NCBI GenBank assembly: GCA_963833955.1
Contig: CAWHZY010000002.1
Span: 87,800 to 151,799, forward strand
DNA length: 64,000 nt
Reading direction: 5' to 3'
Origin: Roseiarcus sp963833955
Lineage (GTDB): Bacteria > Pseudomonadota > Alphaproteobacteria > Rhizobiales > Beijerinckiaceae
Every line of letters begins with the position of its first letter. Position 1 is the first letter of the stretch. The notes under the pieces are model-generated. The model ran no database searches and was not told the DNA's origin. It saw only the letters and a list, made by a program, of their open reading frames with translations. A program made the translations under genes and the position numbers. Below, in pieces: positions 16,158-24,366 of the stretch.

Positions 16158-16937
16158 TTAGGGCATAAGCTGGCCGCCATTGACCTCGATAATCTGCCCA
16201 ATGACATAGCCGCTGAGCGACTCTGAGGCGAGGAACAGGTAAGCGCCGACGCATTCTTCGGCCGTTCCGAGCCGAGCGATCGGAATCGTCTTGCGAATGG
16301 CCTCCAGGGCGTCGGCGTCCGTATAGCGCTCATGAAACGGCGTCGTGATCACGCCGGGCGCCACACCGTTGACGCGGATCTTCTTGCCAATCAGCTCCTT
16401 GGCGTGGCCCTTGGTGATCGTCGAGACAAAGCCTTTCGCAGCGGCGTAGAGGATTGCGCCGCCGGCGCCGCCGTTTCGCGCCGCAATTGAGGTCGTATTG
16501 ATGATGAAGCCGCCCTGACGCTCAAGCCAGGGCCTCGCGGCGCGCGTCACCCAGATAATCGAACGCGAGTTGAGATCGATTACCGCCTGGACATGCTCGT
16601 CGCTCGCCTCGAGCGAATGGATCCGCCCGAGCATGAGACCGGCATTGTTGATGAGGCCGTCGAGGCCGCCGAATCGGCTCGTGGTCTCGGCGACGATTTG
16701 CGCGCACGCTTCTGGGTCTGAGACGTCGCCCTTGACCGCCAGCGCTTCGCCGCCCGCAGCCTTGATCTCGCTCACAAGTGCGTGAGCCTTCTCCGCGCTC
16801 GAATGATAACCGATGGCGACCCGCGCTCCCTGCTCGGCGAAGCCTCTGGCCACAGCAGCGCCGATGCCGGTCGAGCCGCCGGTGATGAGAACATTTTTGC
16901 CCGCGAGATCGGGAATAACGAGGCGAGAAGCGGTCAT
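16158..16937 (-). CDS. SDR-family oxidoreductase (3-oxoacyl-ACP-reductase-like)
   Basis: A 259-residue classical short-chain dehydrogenase/reductase. The NAD(P)-binding motif is TGGSTGIG near residues 20-27, NNAG lies near 98-101, and the catalytic Ser, Tyr and Lys are in INTTSIAARNG and ILYAAAKG (YxxxK). The C-terminal IEVNGGQLMP is also typical. Residues after strand 2 (IGYHSSAEKA) suggest possible NADP preference, as no acidic residue follows. The substrate is unknown. It is separated from sciP only by the IS630 element and is divergent from the cyclase gene to its right. Confidence 0.88.
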   Translation of the reverse strand: MTASRLVIPDLAGKNVLITGGSTGIGAAVARGFAEQGARVAIGYHSSAEKAHALVSEIKAAGGEALAVKGDVSDPEACAQIVAETTSRFGGLDGLINNAGLMLGRIHSLEASDEHVQAVIDLNSRSIIWVTRAARPWLERQGGFIINTTSIAARNGGAGGAILYAAAKGFVSTITKGHAKELIGKKIRVNGVAPGVITTPFHERYTDADALEAIRKTIPIARLGTAEECVGAYLFLASESLSGYVIGQIIEVNGGQLMP

Positions 16938-17142
16938 CAGGGCGCCTTCTGGGCTGGGATTCGATTGCGATATTCTGGCTGTTCGTCGCGCAGGCAGAGC
17001 CTTGGCCGACCGGGCATCGATGGACGTCCGCGCGGCGCAATGTCGACGCCAGCCACCCTAACGCGCAGACGCCTGACCACGCAAATCCTGGATAGTCGCG
17101 GCTGCGATCCTATATAGGCGTCGTCACTCGCGGAGGGCAGAA

Positions 17143-18918
17143 ATGACTGAGTCGCGCAAGCTGGCGGCGATTCTCGTGACGGATATCGTCGGCTACTCGC
17201 GGCTGGCGGGCGCCGACGAGGATCGGATCTTGGCGCGTTTGCGCACGCTGAGGAGCGACCTGATCGAGCCGACGATCTCGGTCCATCGCGGACGGGTGGT
17301 CAAGGGCACGGGCGACGGCTTCATCGTCGAATTTCGCAGCGTGGTCGACGCCGTACGCTGCGCGATCGAGTTGCAGCATGGACTCATGGAGCGCAACGCC
17401 GGCCTGCCGCCCGAGCGCCGGATCGAATTCCGGGTCGGCATTCATCTCGGCGACGTGGTCGAGGAGAGCGACGGAGACCTGATGGGCGACGGCGTCAATA
17501 TCGCCGCGCGTCTCGAGGGAATCGCGAAGCCAGGAGCGATCTGCCTGTCGGAGGACGCTTACCGGCAGGTCAAGGGACGCCTCGACCTCATCGTCAACGA
17601 TCTTGGCCAGACCGAACTCAAGAATATCGCCGAGCCGATCCGGGTCTATTCGCTCGAGGTTGGTCCAGCGGCCCAAGCCAGCCCCGCGCCAAGCCCCGCT
17701 CCCGTCGATAAGCCGGCGCCGCCGCGCTTGTCGATCGTGGTGCTGCCCTTCACCAGTCTTGGCGTGGATCTCGAGCACGAGATGTTTGTCGATGGCGTGA
17801 CGGAGAGCCTGACGACCGATCTCTCGCGCTTCAACAATGCGGTCGTGGCGTCACGCAACACGGCCTTCACGTACAAAGGCAAATCGGTCGACGCCAAGCA
17901 GATCGGCCGCGATCTCAACGTGCGCTACGTTCTTGAGGGAAGCATTCAGCGCGGCGGCAGCCGGATGCGCATCAATGTCCAGCTCATCGACGCCATCACC
18001 GGAAACCACTTGTGGGCAGACCGGTTCGACAAGCCGATGGCTGACCTTTTCGACATGCAGGACGAAATTGTCTCCAAGCTCGCCAATGAGCTGCGCCCGG
18101 AGCTCCTCGCCGCCGAAGCAAAGCGGGCGGAGACGGTGGCCGACCCAGATTCCGTCGACCTCTATTTTCAGGGAATTCAGTGGTTCAGCAAAGGTGGGCC
18201 CGACAATATCGAGCGCGCTCGCGGCTATTTCGAGCGCGCCGTGGCGCTCGATCCGACCAACATCGACGCCCTTGTCGGCGCGGCGCGCGCCGACGTGCTG
18301 GTCGGCGCGATCTACACGACCGAGCATCGCGCCGAGCGCCTGGCCGACGCCGAGGCGCTGCTGATCAAGGGGATTTCGATCGCGCCGCGTAACTATTGGG
18401 CGCATCTCTGGCTGGGCTTCATCCAGATCCAAACCAATCGCGCTTCGCGAGCGATCGGCGAATTGGAGCAGGCGTTGTCGCTCAACAGGAACCTCGGCGC
18501 GGCGCATGCGTGGACCGGACAAGCGAAAATCACCATGGGCCGCGCCGAAGAGGCCGAGGCTCACGTCGACCAGGCGTTTCGGCTATCGCCTAATGACGCA
18601 GTCGCCTTCATGTGGACCCATGTCCGGGGCCTCGCCAAGCTCCACCTCGGAGCCGACGAGGAAGCGGTCGCGCTCTTTCGCCGCTCGGTCGACGCCAGCC
18701 GGAATTATCCTCTGAACCATTTCTACATGGCCGCCGCACTGGCGAATCTCGGCCGTCTCGATGAGGCGCGAGCCGAGGTCAAGGCTGGGCAAGCGCTCGC
18801 GCCGAATTACTCGATCACCCGATTTCTCAGCATGGCGGAGAGTGACAACCCGACCTACCTCAAGCAGCGCGAGCGCATCCTTGAAGGGCTGCGCAAGGCC
18901 GGCGTCCCGGAAAAATAA
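17143..18918 (+). CDS. Class III adenylate/guanylate cyclase with TPR domain
   Basis: A 591-residue protein. An N-terminal class III cyclase homology domain (about residues 6-165) contains AAILVTDIVGYSRL with metal-binding Asp14, KGTGDGFIVEF with Asp58, and VGIHLGDVVEESDGDLMGDGVNIAARLE. A linker follows, then a TolB-like N-terminal segment (LSIVVLPFTSLG, DGVTESLTTDLSRF, AKQIGRDLNVRYVLEGSIQR) and C-terminal TPRs. This CHD-TolB-TPR layout is an expanded family in rhizobia and is thought to make cAMP in response to an unknown signal. A paralogue is at 53010. It is cytosolic, with no membrane helix seen. Confidence 0.9.
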   Translation: MTESRKLAAILVTDIVGYSRLAGADEDRILARLRTLRSDLIEPTISVHRGRVVKGTGDGFIVEFRSVVDAVRCAIELQHGLMERNAGLPPERRIEFRVGIHLGDVVEESDGDLMGDGVNIAARLEGIAKPGAICLSEDAYRQVKGRLDLIVNDLGQTELKNIAEPIRVYSLEVGPAAQASPAPSPAPVDKPAPPRLSIVVLPFTSLGVDLEHEMFVDGVTESLTTDLSRFNNAVVASRNTAFTYKGKSVDAKQIGRDLNVRYVLEGSIQRGGSRMRINVQLIDAITGNHLWADRFDKPMADLFDMQDEIVSKLANELRPELLAAEAKRAETVADPDSVDLYFQGIQWFSKGGPDNIERARGYFERAVALDPTNIDALVGAARADVLVGAIYTTEHRAERLADAEALLIKGISIAPRNYWAHLWLGFIQIQTNRASRAIGELEQALSLNRNLGAAHAWTGQAKITMGRAEEAEAHVDQAFRLSPNDAVAFMWTHVRGLAKLHLGADEEAVALFRRSVDASRNYPLNHFYMAAALANLGRLDEARAEVKAGQALAPNYSITRFLSMAESDNPTYLKQRERILEGLRKAGVPEK

Positions 18919-18993
18919 CGGTCGGCGGAATGCCGCGAGCTCGGCCGCGAGATCGCTGGCAGTTTGAGGCGGCGAGCAGCCGTCGCTTGCCGG

Positions 18994-19710
18994 ATGCGGC
19001 GACTTCGCCAAGTCTTCCGCGTGGCGCGGCGGCGATCCCCTCTTCGTCTTTTGGCGCTTGGCGTCGTCTGGGCGGCGCTGGCGCTTTTCGCGCTCTTCAT
19101 TGTCCTGGTCTGTCTCTATACCGTCGTACGGCCGGTCTCGACGCTCATGCTTGCGCGCACGATCGAGGGCAAGGGCTACCAGCGCATTTACGCGCCGCTT
19201 AAGACCATCGCGCCTGTCGCCCTCGCCTCCGTAGTCGCCTCGGAAGACGCAAGCTTCTGCGACAATGATGGCGTCGACTGGGGCTCGCTGCGCGAGGTTC
19301 TGAGCGGCGCGGGCGAACACGGGCCGCGCCGAGGCGCCTCGACCATCACCATGCAGACCGCGAAGAACCTGTTTTTGTGGCCTGGCCGCTCCGCGATCCG
19401 CAAAGGCATCGAGATCGGCATGGCGCTCGTGATGGGCGGAGCCTGGTCGAAGGCGCGTACGCTTGAGATTTATCTCAACATCGCCGAATGGGGCGACGGG
19501 ACCTACGGGATCGAAGCCGCAGCCGAGCGCTATTTCCACAAGCGCGCAAGTCAGCTCAATCCGCATGAGTCGGCGCTGCTGGCGACCGCACTGCCGAACC
19601 CCATCCAGCGCAACCCCGCGCGCCCGACGCTCCTTCAGCGCCAACTCGCCGGCAGCCTGGAAGCGAAGGCGCGCGAAAACTCCGATTTGCTCCACTGCCT
19701 GCCACGATAG
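18994..19710 (+). CDS. mtgA: Monofunctional biosynthetic peptidoglycan transglycosylase
   Basis: A 238-residue GT51 enzyme anchored by one N-terminal helix (LLALGVVWAALALFALFIVL). The GT51 motifs are all present: VVASEDASFCDNDGVDW (EDxxFxxHxG motif 1; here Asn stands where His is common), GASTITMQTAKNLFLW, RKGIEIGMALVMGGAWSK, RTLEIYLNIAEWGDGTYGIE and AAERYFHKRASQLNPHESAL. It polymerises lipid II into glycan strands without a transpeptidase domain. The ATG at 18994 (MRRLRQVFRV) is the likely start. It follows the cyclase gene by 75 bases and may be expressed independently. Confidence 0.92.
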   Translation: MRRLRQVFRVARRRSPLRLLALGVVWAALALFALFIVLVCLYTVVRPVSTLMLARTIEGKGYQRIYAPLKTIAPVALASVVASEDASFCDNDGVDWGSLREVLSGAGEHGPRRGASTITMQTAKNLFLWPGRSAIRKGIEIGMALVMGGAWSKARTLEIYLNIAEWGDGTYGIEAAAERYFHKRASQLNPHESALLATALPNPIQRNPARPTLLQRQLAGSLEAKARENSDLLHCLPR

Positions 19711-19803
19711 CGCAGGATCGCGCCGCGCCAGAGGGGCCGGCGATCAGATTGAAAAGGGCGGCTCGTCATTGGCGGGAAGACAAAAGGCCCCTATCTCTCG
19801 CTG

Positions 19804-20346
19804 ATGGAAACGACAGCGAGCAAATTGATCATGGCGACATTGCGCACAGCCGTCCTCTTTGCCGCGTTCGTGTCCGTTTGGCCGGCTCATGCCGCTTCGC
19901 AGGATCCCGATCTGATCTTCCGCAAGTCGACGACGTTCAAATTGCTGACGCCGAACGACAAACTTGCCGTGTACGGCATCGATGACCCGATCGTCGAAGG
20001 GATCGCCTGCCACTACACCGTTCCGGAAAAAGGAGGCATCTCCGGCGCTTTGGGCCTCGCCGAACAGACGTCCGACATCTCTCTCGCCTGTCGTCAGTAC
20101 GGCCCGATCAAGTTCAAGGACAAGTTCTCGCAAGGCGACGTGGTGTTCAGCGAGAGCCGATCACTCTTCTTCAAGAAGATGCAGATCGTCCGAGGGTGTG
20201 ATACAAAACGGAATATCTTGGTTTACATGACTTACAGCGACAAGCTCGTCGAAGGCTCGCCCAAGAATTCCACATCAAGCGTTCCGATTGGACCCTGGGG
20301 TCCCGGAGCGAATGACATCCAGAAGTGCTCGGATTTCCTTCGCTGA
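19804..20346 (+). CDS. creA: CreA family periplasmic protein
   Basis: A 180-residue protein with a signal peptide (MATLRTAVLFAAFVSVWPAHA, from an internal ATG at 19831) and the CreA domain: DLIFRKSTTFKLLTPNDKLAV, GIDDPIVEGIACHYTVPEKGG, LAEQTSDISLACRQYGPI, SQGDVVFSESRSLFFKKMQI and RNILVYMTYSDKLVEGSPKN. Conserved cysteines in IACHY and LACRQ could pair in the periplasm. The molecular function of CreA is unknown despite its link to the creABCD locus in enterics; no creBCD genes are present here. Confidence 0.92.
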   Translation: METTASKLIMATLRTAVLFAAFVSVWPAHAASQDPDLIFRKSTTFKLLTPNDKLAVYGIDDPIVEGIACHYTVPEKGGISGALGLAEQTSDISLACRQYGPIKFKDKFSQGDVVFSESRSLFFKKMQIVRGCDTKRNILVYMTYSDKLVEGSPKNSTSSVPIGPWGPGANDIQKCSDFLR

Positions 20347-20613
20347 GCCTGAAGGCGTCGTTCAATAGTGCACGGCAAGTCTGGCGCGGAAGATCTCGAC
20401 CTCAGTAAGCGGAGCCCCCGCGCATCTCCACATAAAGCTAAGGCCAATTCTTTCGCCCACGCGTCGGAACGCGGAGTCCGGGACGGAACAAAGTAACGGG
20501 CCATTCACGAGCGCAATCGCAAGCCGGGAAACGGTGACGACTGGGTGACGACACGGCGGCAAGCCGCGAGCACGGTTGCGACACCAATAGGTCGTAAGTA
20601 ATTGATTTTGTGA

Positions 20614-20698
20614 TGGTGCCCCTAGCCGGAATCGAACCAGCACTCCTTGCGGAATCCGATTTTGAGTCGGACGCGTCTACCAGTTCCGCCATAGGGGC
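20614..20698 (-). tRNA. tRNA-Leu (anticodon CAA)
   Basis: The minus strand folds as an 85-nt class II tRNA. The acceptor stem is GCCCCTA / TAGGGGC, the D-arm contains GGCGGAACTGGTAGACGC, the anticodon stem-loop is TCCGA-CTCAAAA-TCGGA with CAA in the loop, a long variable arm follows, the T-loop is GGTTCGATTCC, and the CCA end is encoded. Confidence 0.96.
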
Positions 20699-20834
20699 CC
20701 GCGCCAAGGCGGACGGAGCGGATATAGAACGCGCGACGCTTTAGGGTCAATGCGGTCAAGCTTCGCGACAAACTCCGCGCGTGGACGGTGGCGCCGCAAG
20801 CGCGTAAAAGGCCGCCGCACTGCGAAGGACCTGC

Positions 20835-21416
20835 ATGTTCAATTCGCTCTACCCCCGCGTCCGATCCCTGGCCGAAGGTCCCCATGCCGAGCGCGCGTTG
20901 GCCGTGGTCGCCTTCGCGGAAAGCTCGTTCTTCCCGATCCCGCCCGATGTGCTTCTCGCCCCGATGGCGCTCGCCAATCCGAGGCGAGCCTGGCGCTACG
21001 CCCTCATCGCGACCGTCGCCTCAGTGATTGGCGGCATACTGGGCTACGCGATCGGCGCCCTGCTCTACAATACGGTCGGGCAGTGGCTCATCAACCTCTA
21101 CGGCTATGGCGCGAAGATGGACGCGCTGAAAGCGACCTACGCCCAATGGGGCTGGCTCGTGATCCTCGTCAAGGGCGTAACCCCCATCCCCTATAAGCTG
21201 GTGACGATCACGAGCGGCCTGCTCGGCTATAATTTTCCCCTGTTCGTCGCCTTGTCGGTCGTCACGCGCGGCGCGCGATTTTTCCTCGTCGCAGGCGCGT
21301 TGCACTGGTTCGGCGAACCTTTGCGCAATGCGATGGAGCGCAATTTCGCCGCAGTTCTGGGCGCATTCGTCGCCATGGTCGTCGCCGGCTTTGTCATTGC
21401 GATCAAGGTGTTCTGA
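20835..21416 (+). CDS. YqaA/DedA-like (VTT-domain) membrane protein
   Basis: A 193-residue inner-membrane protein of the SNARE-associated/VTT superfamily. Features are ALAVVAFAESSFFPIPPDVLLAPM, the re-entrant-loop motif with E-x-x-x-x-P-x-P; GGILGYAIGALLY; LVILVKGVTPIPYKLVTITSG, the second re-entrant motif; and a C-terminal hydrophobic helix. DedA-family proteins support membrane homeostasis and lipid or undecaprenyl-phosphate scrambling. It overlaps dsbB by one base and is clearly co-transcribed with it. Confidence 0.87.
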   Translation: MFNSLYPRVRSLAEGPHAERALAVVAFAESSFFPIPPDVLLAPMALANPRRAWRYALIATVASVIGGILGYAIGALLYNTVGQWLINLYGYGAKMDALKATYAQWGWLVILVKGVTPIPYKLVTITSGLLGYNFPLFVALSVVTRGARFFLVAGALHWFGEPLRNAMERNFAAVLGAFVAMVVAGFVIAIKVF

Positions 21417-21913
21417 TGACGCTTGCCGAGACCGCGCTGCCGCCCTCGCAAGAGACCAGGGCGCTTTTGATCGCCGCCGCATCGATCGTCATTCTCGCCA
21501 CGGTCTGGATATTTCAGGGGATGGGCTACGCGCCCTGCGAGCTCTGCCTCACCCAGCGCTACGCCTTCTACGCCGCCATTCCGCTGGCGCTCCTGACCTC
21601 GCTTGCCGCTCGCCGTTCGGCGCATGGCTTGGCGCGAGCGGGTTTCGCGCTTCTCGCTTTGGTCTTCGCCGCCAGCGCCGTGCTTGCCGCCTATCATGTC
21701 GGGGTCGAATACCACTGGTGGCAGGGACCGACCGCGTGCACTGGCGGTGTCGGTTCCCTCGACGTCAACGACCTTGTGAAGTCGCTGGATTCGGTGAAGG
21801 TCGTGCGCTGCGACGAAGTCCAGTTGCGCATCGCCGGGCTGTCGCTCGCCGGCTGGAATGTCGTCGCCAGCGCGGTGCTCGCGGTTTACGCGGCGCTCGC
21901 CACGCGGCTTTAG
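21416..21913 (+). CDS. dsbB: Disulfide bond formation protein DsbB
   Basis: A 165-residue four-helix membrane protein. The first redox pair is in APCELCLTQRYAFYAAIPLAL, which also holds the Arg that contacts the quinone. The second periplasmic loop carries cysteines in GPTACTGGVGS and VVRCDEVQ. It re-oxidises DsbA using ubiquinone. The ATG overlaps the TGA of the YqaA-like gene, indicating translational coupling; dsbA is not in the window. Confidence 0.93.
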   Translation: MTLAETALPPSQETRALLIAAASIVILATVWIFQGMGYAPCELCLTQRYAFYAAIPLALLTSLAARRSAHGLARAGFALLALVFAASAVLAAYHVGVEYHWWQGPTACTGGVGSLDVNDLVKSLDSVKVVRCDEVQLRIAGLSLAGWNVVASAVLAVYAALATRL

Positions 21914-21968
21914 AGAACTTACTTCCAGCCAGCCCGCCCCCCGGCGTCCAATTCTGCCTCTTGCCGAT

Positions 21969-23267
21969 CTAGCGCATGTTCCCCGTGTGCCCGAGCGAAT
22001 AGCGCCCAGGCTGCGGCCAGACGGTGAGTCCGTGCGGCATGCCGCCGACGGCAATCGACTTCACCGAGCCGTCGTCGGTGTTGAAGGCGTAGATGGCGCC
22101 GTCATAGCGTCCGGATAGCCAAAGCCATTTGCCGTCGGCGGAAAGATTGCCCATGTCCGGGCTGCCGCCGCCGGGCACGGTCCAAGTGGCGACCACCTTC
22201 CGGCTCGCGAAGTCGATCACCGAGACGCTGCCAGGGCCCTTTCGCGCGCCGCCGAGACTGTGGGTGCCGCGGTTCGAAACATAGAGCTTCGTTCCGTCGC
22301 GGCTGGGATAGAGCCCATGCGCGCCGACGCCGGTCTTGATGAAATCGAGCTGCCCGAACAAATCGCCGTCGATCACCATGACGCCGTCGCCGATGAGGTC
22401 GGCGATGAAGAAGATCTTGCCGTCCGGCGCGACCCTGATGTCCTGCGGCATATGGCCGGGGGTCAGCGGCAACGTCTCGACCAGGGTGTGATGGACGAGA
22501 TCGATCTTGGCGAGCGAATCGTTGAACTCGCAGGTGAAGATCGCATACGAGCCGTCGGGCGAAAAATCGGCGTGGTTGATCCCCGCGCATTGAGGCGTCG
22601 CGATATAGCCCTGAAGCGCCATCGTATGGGGATCGCGGAACTCGAGCCGCCGCATCGCCTCCGCGACGACGATCGCCGATTTGCCGTCGGGCGTGAAATA
22701 GATGTTGTAGGAGTCCGGCACGTCGACCACTTTGCCGACCTTGCCTGTCTTCGGATCGATCGGCGCGACGCCGCCATGGCCGCCGCGCGCGCTCACGTCC
22801 GCCGAAACCCACAACGTCTGCAGATCCCAGGACGGCACGATATGCTCCGGGCTTGGCATCGCGGCCAGGCTGTCGATGACCTTGAACGTGTCCGGATCGA
22901 TCACGTCGACCTTGCCGGTCACGAGGTTGGGCGAATAGACCCGCGGCGGCTGCCCGGCGACAGCGGGACTGAACATGCCGACGCCGGCGCCGGCATAGAC
23001 ATTGTGCGGGTCGACGGGCGCCGGCATCGATAGGTTTGCTGGCGGCAGGAGAATGGGCCGCTCGGGACCAAGCTGATAGGCGGCAAGGGCGATGAAGTCG
23101 GCGGCCGTCCGGCCTTGCTCGAGGACGCTGCTGCAAACGTAGGCGCAAGCGGAGCCCTCGACGCACGCGTCCGGAATCGTGAACGACTGCGCGCTGCGCA
23201 GTTCGAAACCGACGCCGACTGCGATCGCCATCGCCGCGACTGCGACGAGGCCGTTGCGAACAGCCAT
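21969..23267 (-). CDS. Periplasmic YncE-like beta-propeller protein
   Basis: A 432-residue protein with an N-terminal hydrophobic export segment and seven-bladed YVTN/YncE-type propeller repeats: VYSPNLVTGKVDVIDPDTFK, IYFTPDGKSAIVVAEAMRRL, HADFSPDGSYAIFTCEFNDS, DIRVAPDGKIFFIADLIGDG, LYPSRDGTKLYVSNRGTHS and NLSADGKWLWLSGRYDGAIY. An early cysteine pair (SACAYVCSS) may form a disulfide. Such propellers bind DNA, metals or other proteins; related proteins sit near cytochrome or methanol/copper-linked genes in some methylotrophs, but nothing here fixes the function. Confidence 0.82.
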   Translation of the reverse strand: MAVRNGLVAVAAMAIAVGVGFELRSAQSFTIPDACVEGSACAYVCSSVLEQGRTAADFIALAAYQLGPERPILLPPANLSMPAPVDPHNVYAGAGVGMFSPAVAGQPPRVYSPNLVTGKVDVIDPDTFKVIDSLAAMPSPEHIVPSWDLQTLWVSADVSARGGHGGVAPIDPKTGKVGKVVDVPDSYNIYFTPDGKSAIVVAEAMRRLEFRDPHTMALQGYIATPQCAGINHADFSPDGSYAIFTCEFNDSLAKIDLVHHTLVETLPLTPGHMPQDIRVAPDGKIFFIADLIGDGVMVIDGDLFGQLDFIKTGVGAHGLYPSRDGTKLYVSNRGTHSLGGARKGPGSVSVIDFASRKVVATWTVPGGGSPDMGNLSADGKWLWLSGRYDGAIYAFNTDDGSVKSIAVGGMPHGLTVWPQPGRYSLGHTGNMR

Positions 23268-23481
23268 TCCCTGCCCTTCTCCACCGAGCCGTCGGCCGAA
23301 CCGTGATTCGGCGCAACCGGGAGAGCGAAACCTGCAACCGCAACAATGACTGTTCGATGAACGGAGCTAGCGAAGATGCCGAGACGGATCAGGACGAACG
23401 TGACGGCCGAATGAGTTGTCGTCTATCCCGTAGAGCCGTCGCCCATGAGGCCGACGGTGAAGACGATCGTGCCATCGGGGG

Positions 23482-24285
23482 CTATTTCGCAGGACGAGCG
23501 GGTCTCTCGCCTTTGAGGCGAACCATGATGATTTTCGGATTTTCACCGATGCGCTCGATCTCGGCAATGCCGGAAGCTTCGACCAGATTGGAGAGGCGCG
23601 GAAAGCCGTAGTTGCGTGGGTCGAAGTCCGGAGACTGCTTCGCCAGATGCGCGCCGACGCGGCCGAGATTGGCGCGGCCGTCTTCGTCGGCCGAGGCCGT
23701 CACAGCCTTGGCGAGCATGTCGAGCGCCGCACGATCAAGAGGTGTTTTCGCCGGCGCAGGTTTGGCCGCCGGCGCCTTCGGCGCGGCGGCGGCTTCCCCG
23801 TCCTTCCGTTCCCCGGCCGCATTGAGCACATCGAAATAAACAAACTTGTCGCAAGCGGTAATGAAGGGCCGGGGCGTCTTGCGTTCGCCAAAACCATAGA
23901 CGGTGACGCCCTGCTCACGGATGCGGGCAGCGAGGCGAGCAAAGTCACTGTCGCTCGAGACGATGCAGAAGCCGGAGAAGCGCCCGGTATAGAGTAGGTC
24001 CATGGCGTCGATGATCATTGCGCCGTCGGTCGCGTTCTTGCCGGTCGTATAGGCAAACTGCTGGACCGGCTGAATCGAATGTTCGAGCAGGCATTCCTTC
24101 CAACCCTTCAGGTTGGGGCCGGTCCAGTCGCCATAGATGCGCTTGACGCTCGCCACGCCATAATTGGCGATCTCGGCCATGAGGCCAACGACGATCTTGG
24201 GTGACGCATTGTCGCCATCGATCAATAGAGCCAGTGTTCCTGAATTATCCGCCGCCATCGCCATCGCCTCCGTTCTGTTTGCCAT
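23482..24285 (-). CDS. NYN-domain protein with C-terminal OST-HTH/LOTUS domain
   Basis: A 267-residue protein. The N-terminal NYN/PIN-like nuclease domain (about residues 15-150) shows the acidic residues LALLIDGDNASPKIV, NATDGAMIIDAMDLLYTGRF and CIVSSDSDFARLA, which would bind metal for RNA cleavage. An Ala/Pro/Lys linker leads to an OST-HTH (LOTUS) domain (about residues 190-262; NLGRVGAHLAKQSPDFDPRN, YGFPRLSNLVEASG). The family is the bacterial counterpart of Limkain b1/MARF1 RNA-regulatory proteins. It is divergent from polA, with 81 bases between starts. Confidence 0.87.
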   Translation of the reverse strand: MANRTEAMAMAADNSGTLALLIDGDNASPKIVVGLMAEIANYGVASVKRIYGDWTGPNLKGWKECLLEHSIQPVQQFAYTTGKNATDGAMIIDAMDLLYTGRFSGFCIVSSDSDFARLAARIREQGVTVYGFGERKTPRPFITACDKFVYFDVLNAAGERKDGEAAAAPKAPAAKPAPAKTPLDRAALDMLAKAVTASADEDGRANLGRVGAHLAKQSPDFDPRNYGFPRLSNLVEASGIAEIERIGENPKIIMVRLKGERPARPAK

Positions 24286-24366
24286 CCAATGGATTTCGCA
24301 ATTTCACGCGCCGCCGTCCGGCGCCCCGCGATGGCGCTTCTAGGCCGCATCGCTTATGTGAGGCCC

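Noticed and set aside
20347..20613. Minus-strand frame between creA and tRNA-Leu, considered as an integrase remnant at the tRNA 3' side
   Set aside because: The sequence (FRRVGERIGLSFMWRCAG) shows no integrase motif and no ribosome site.
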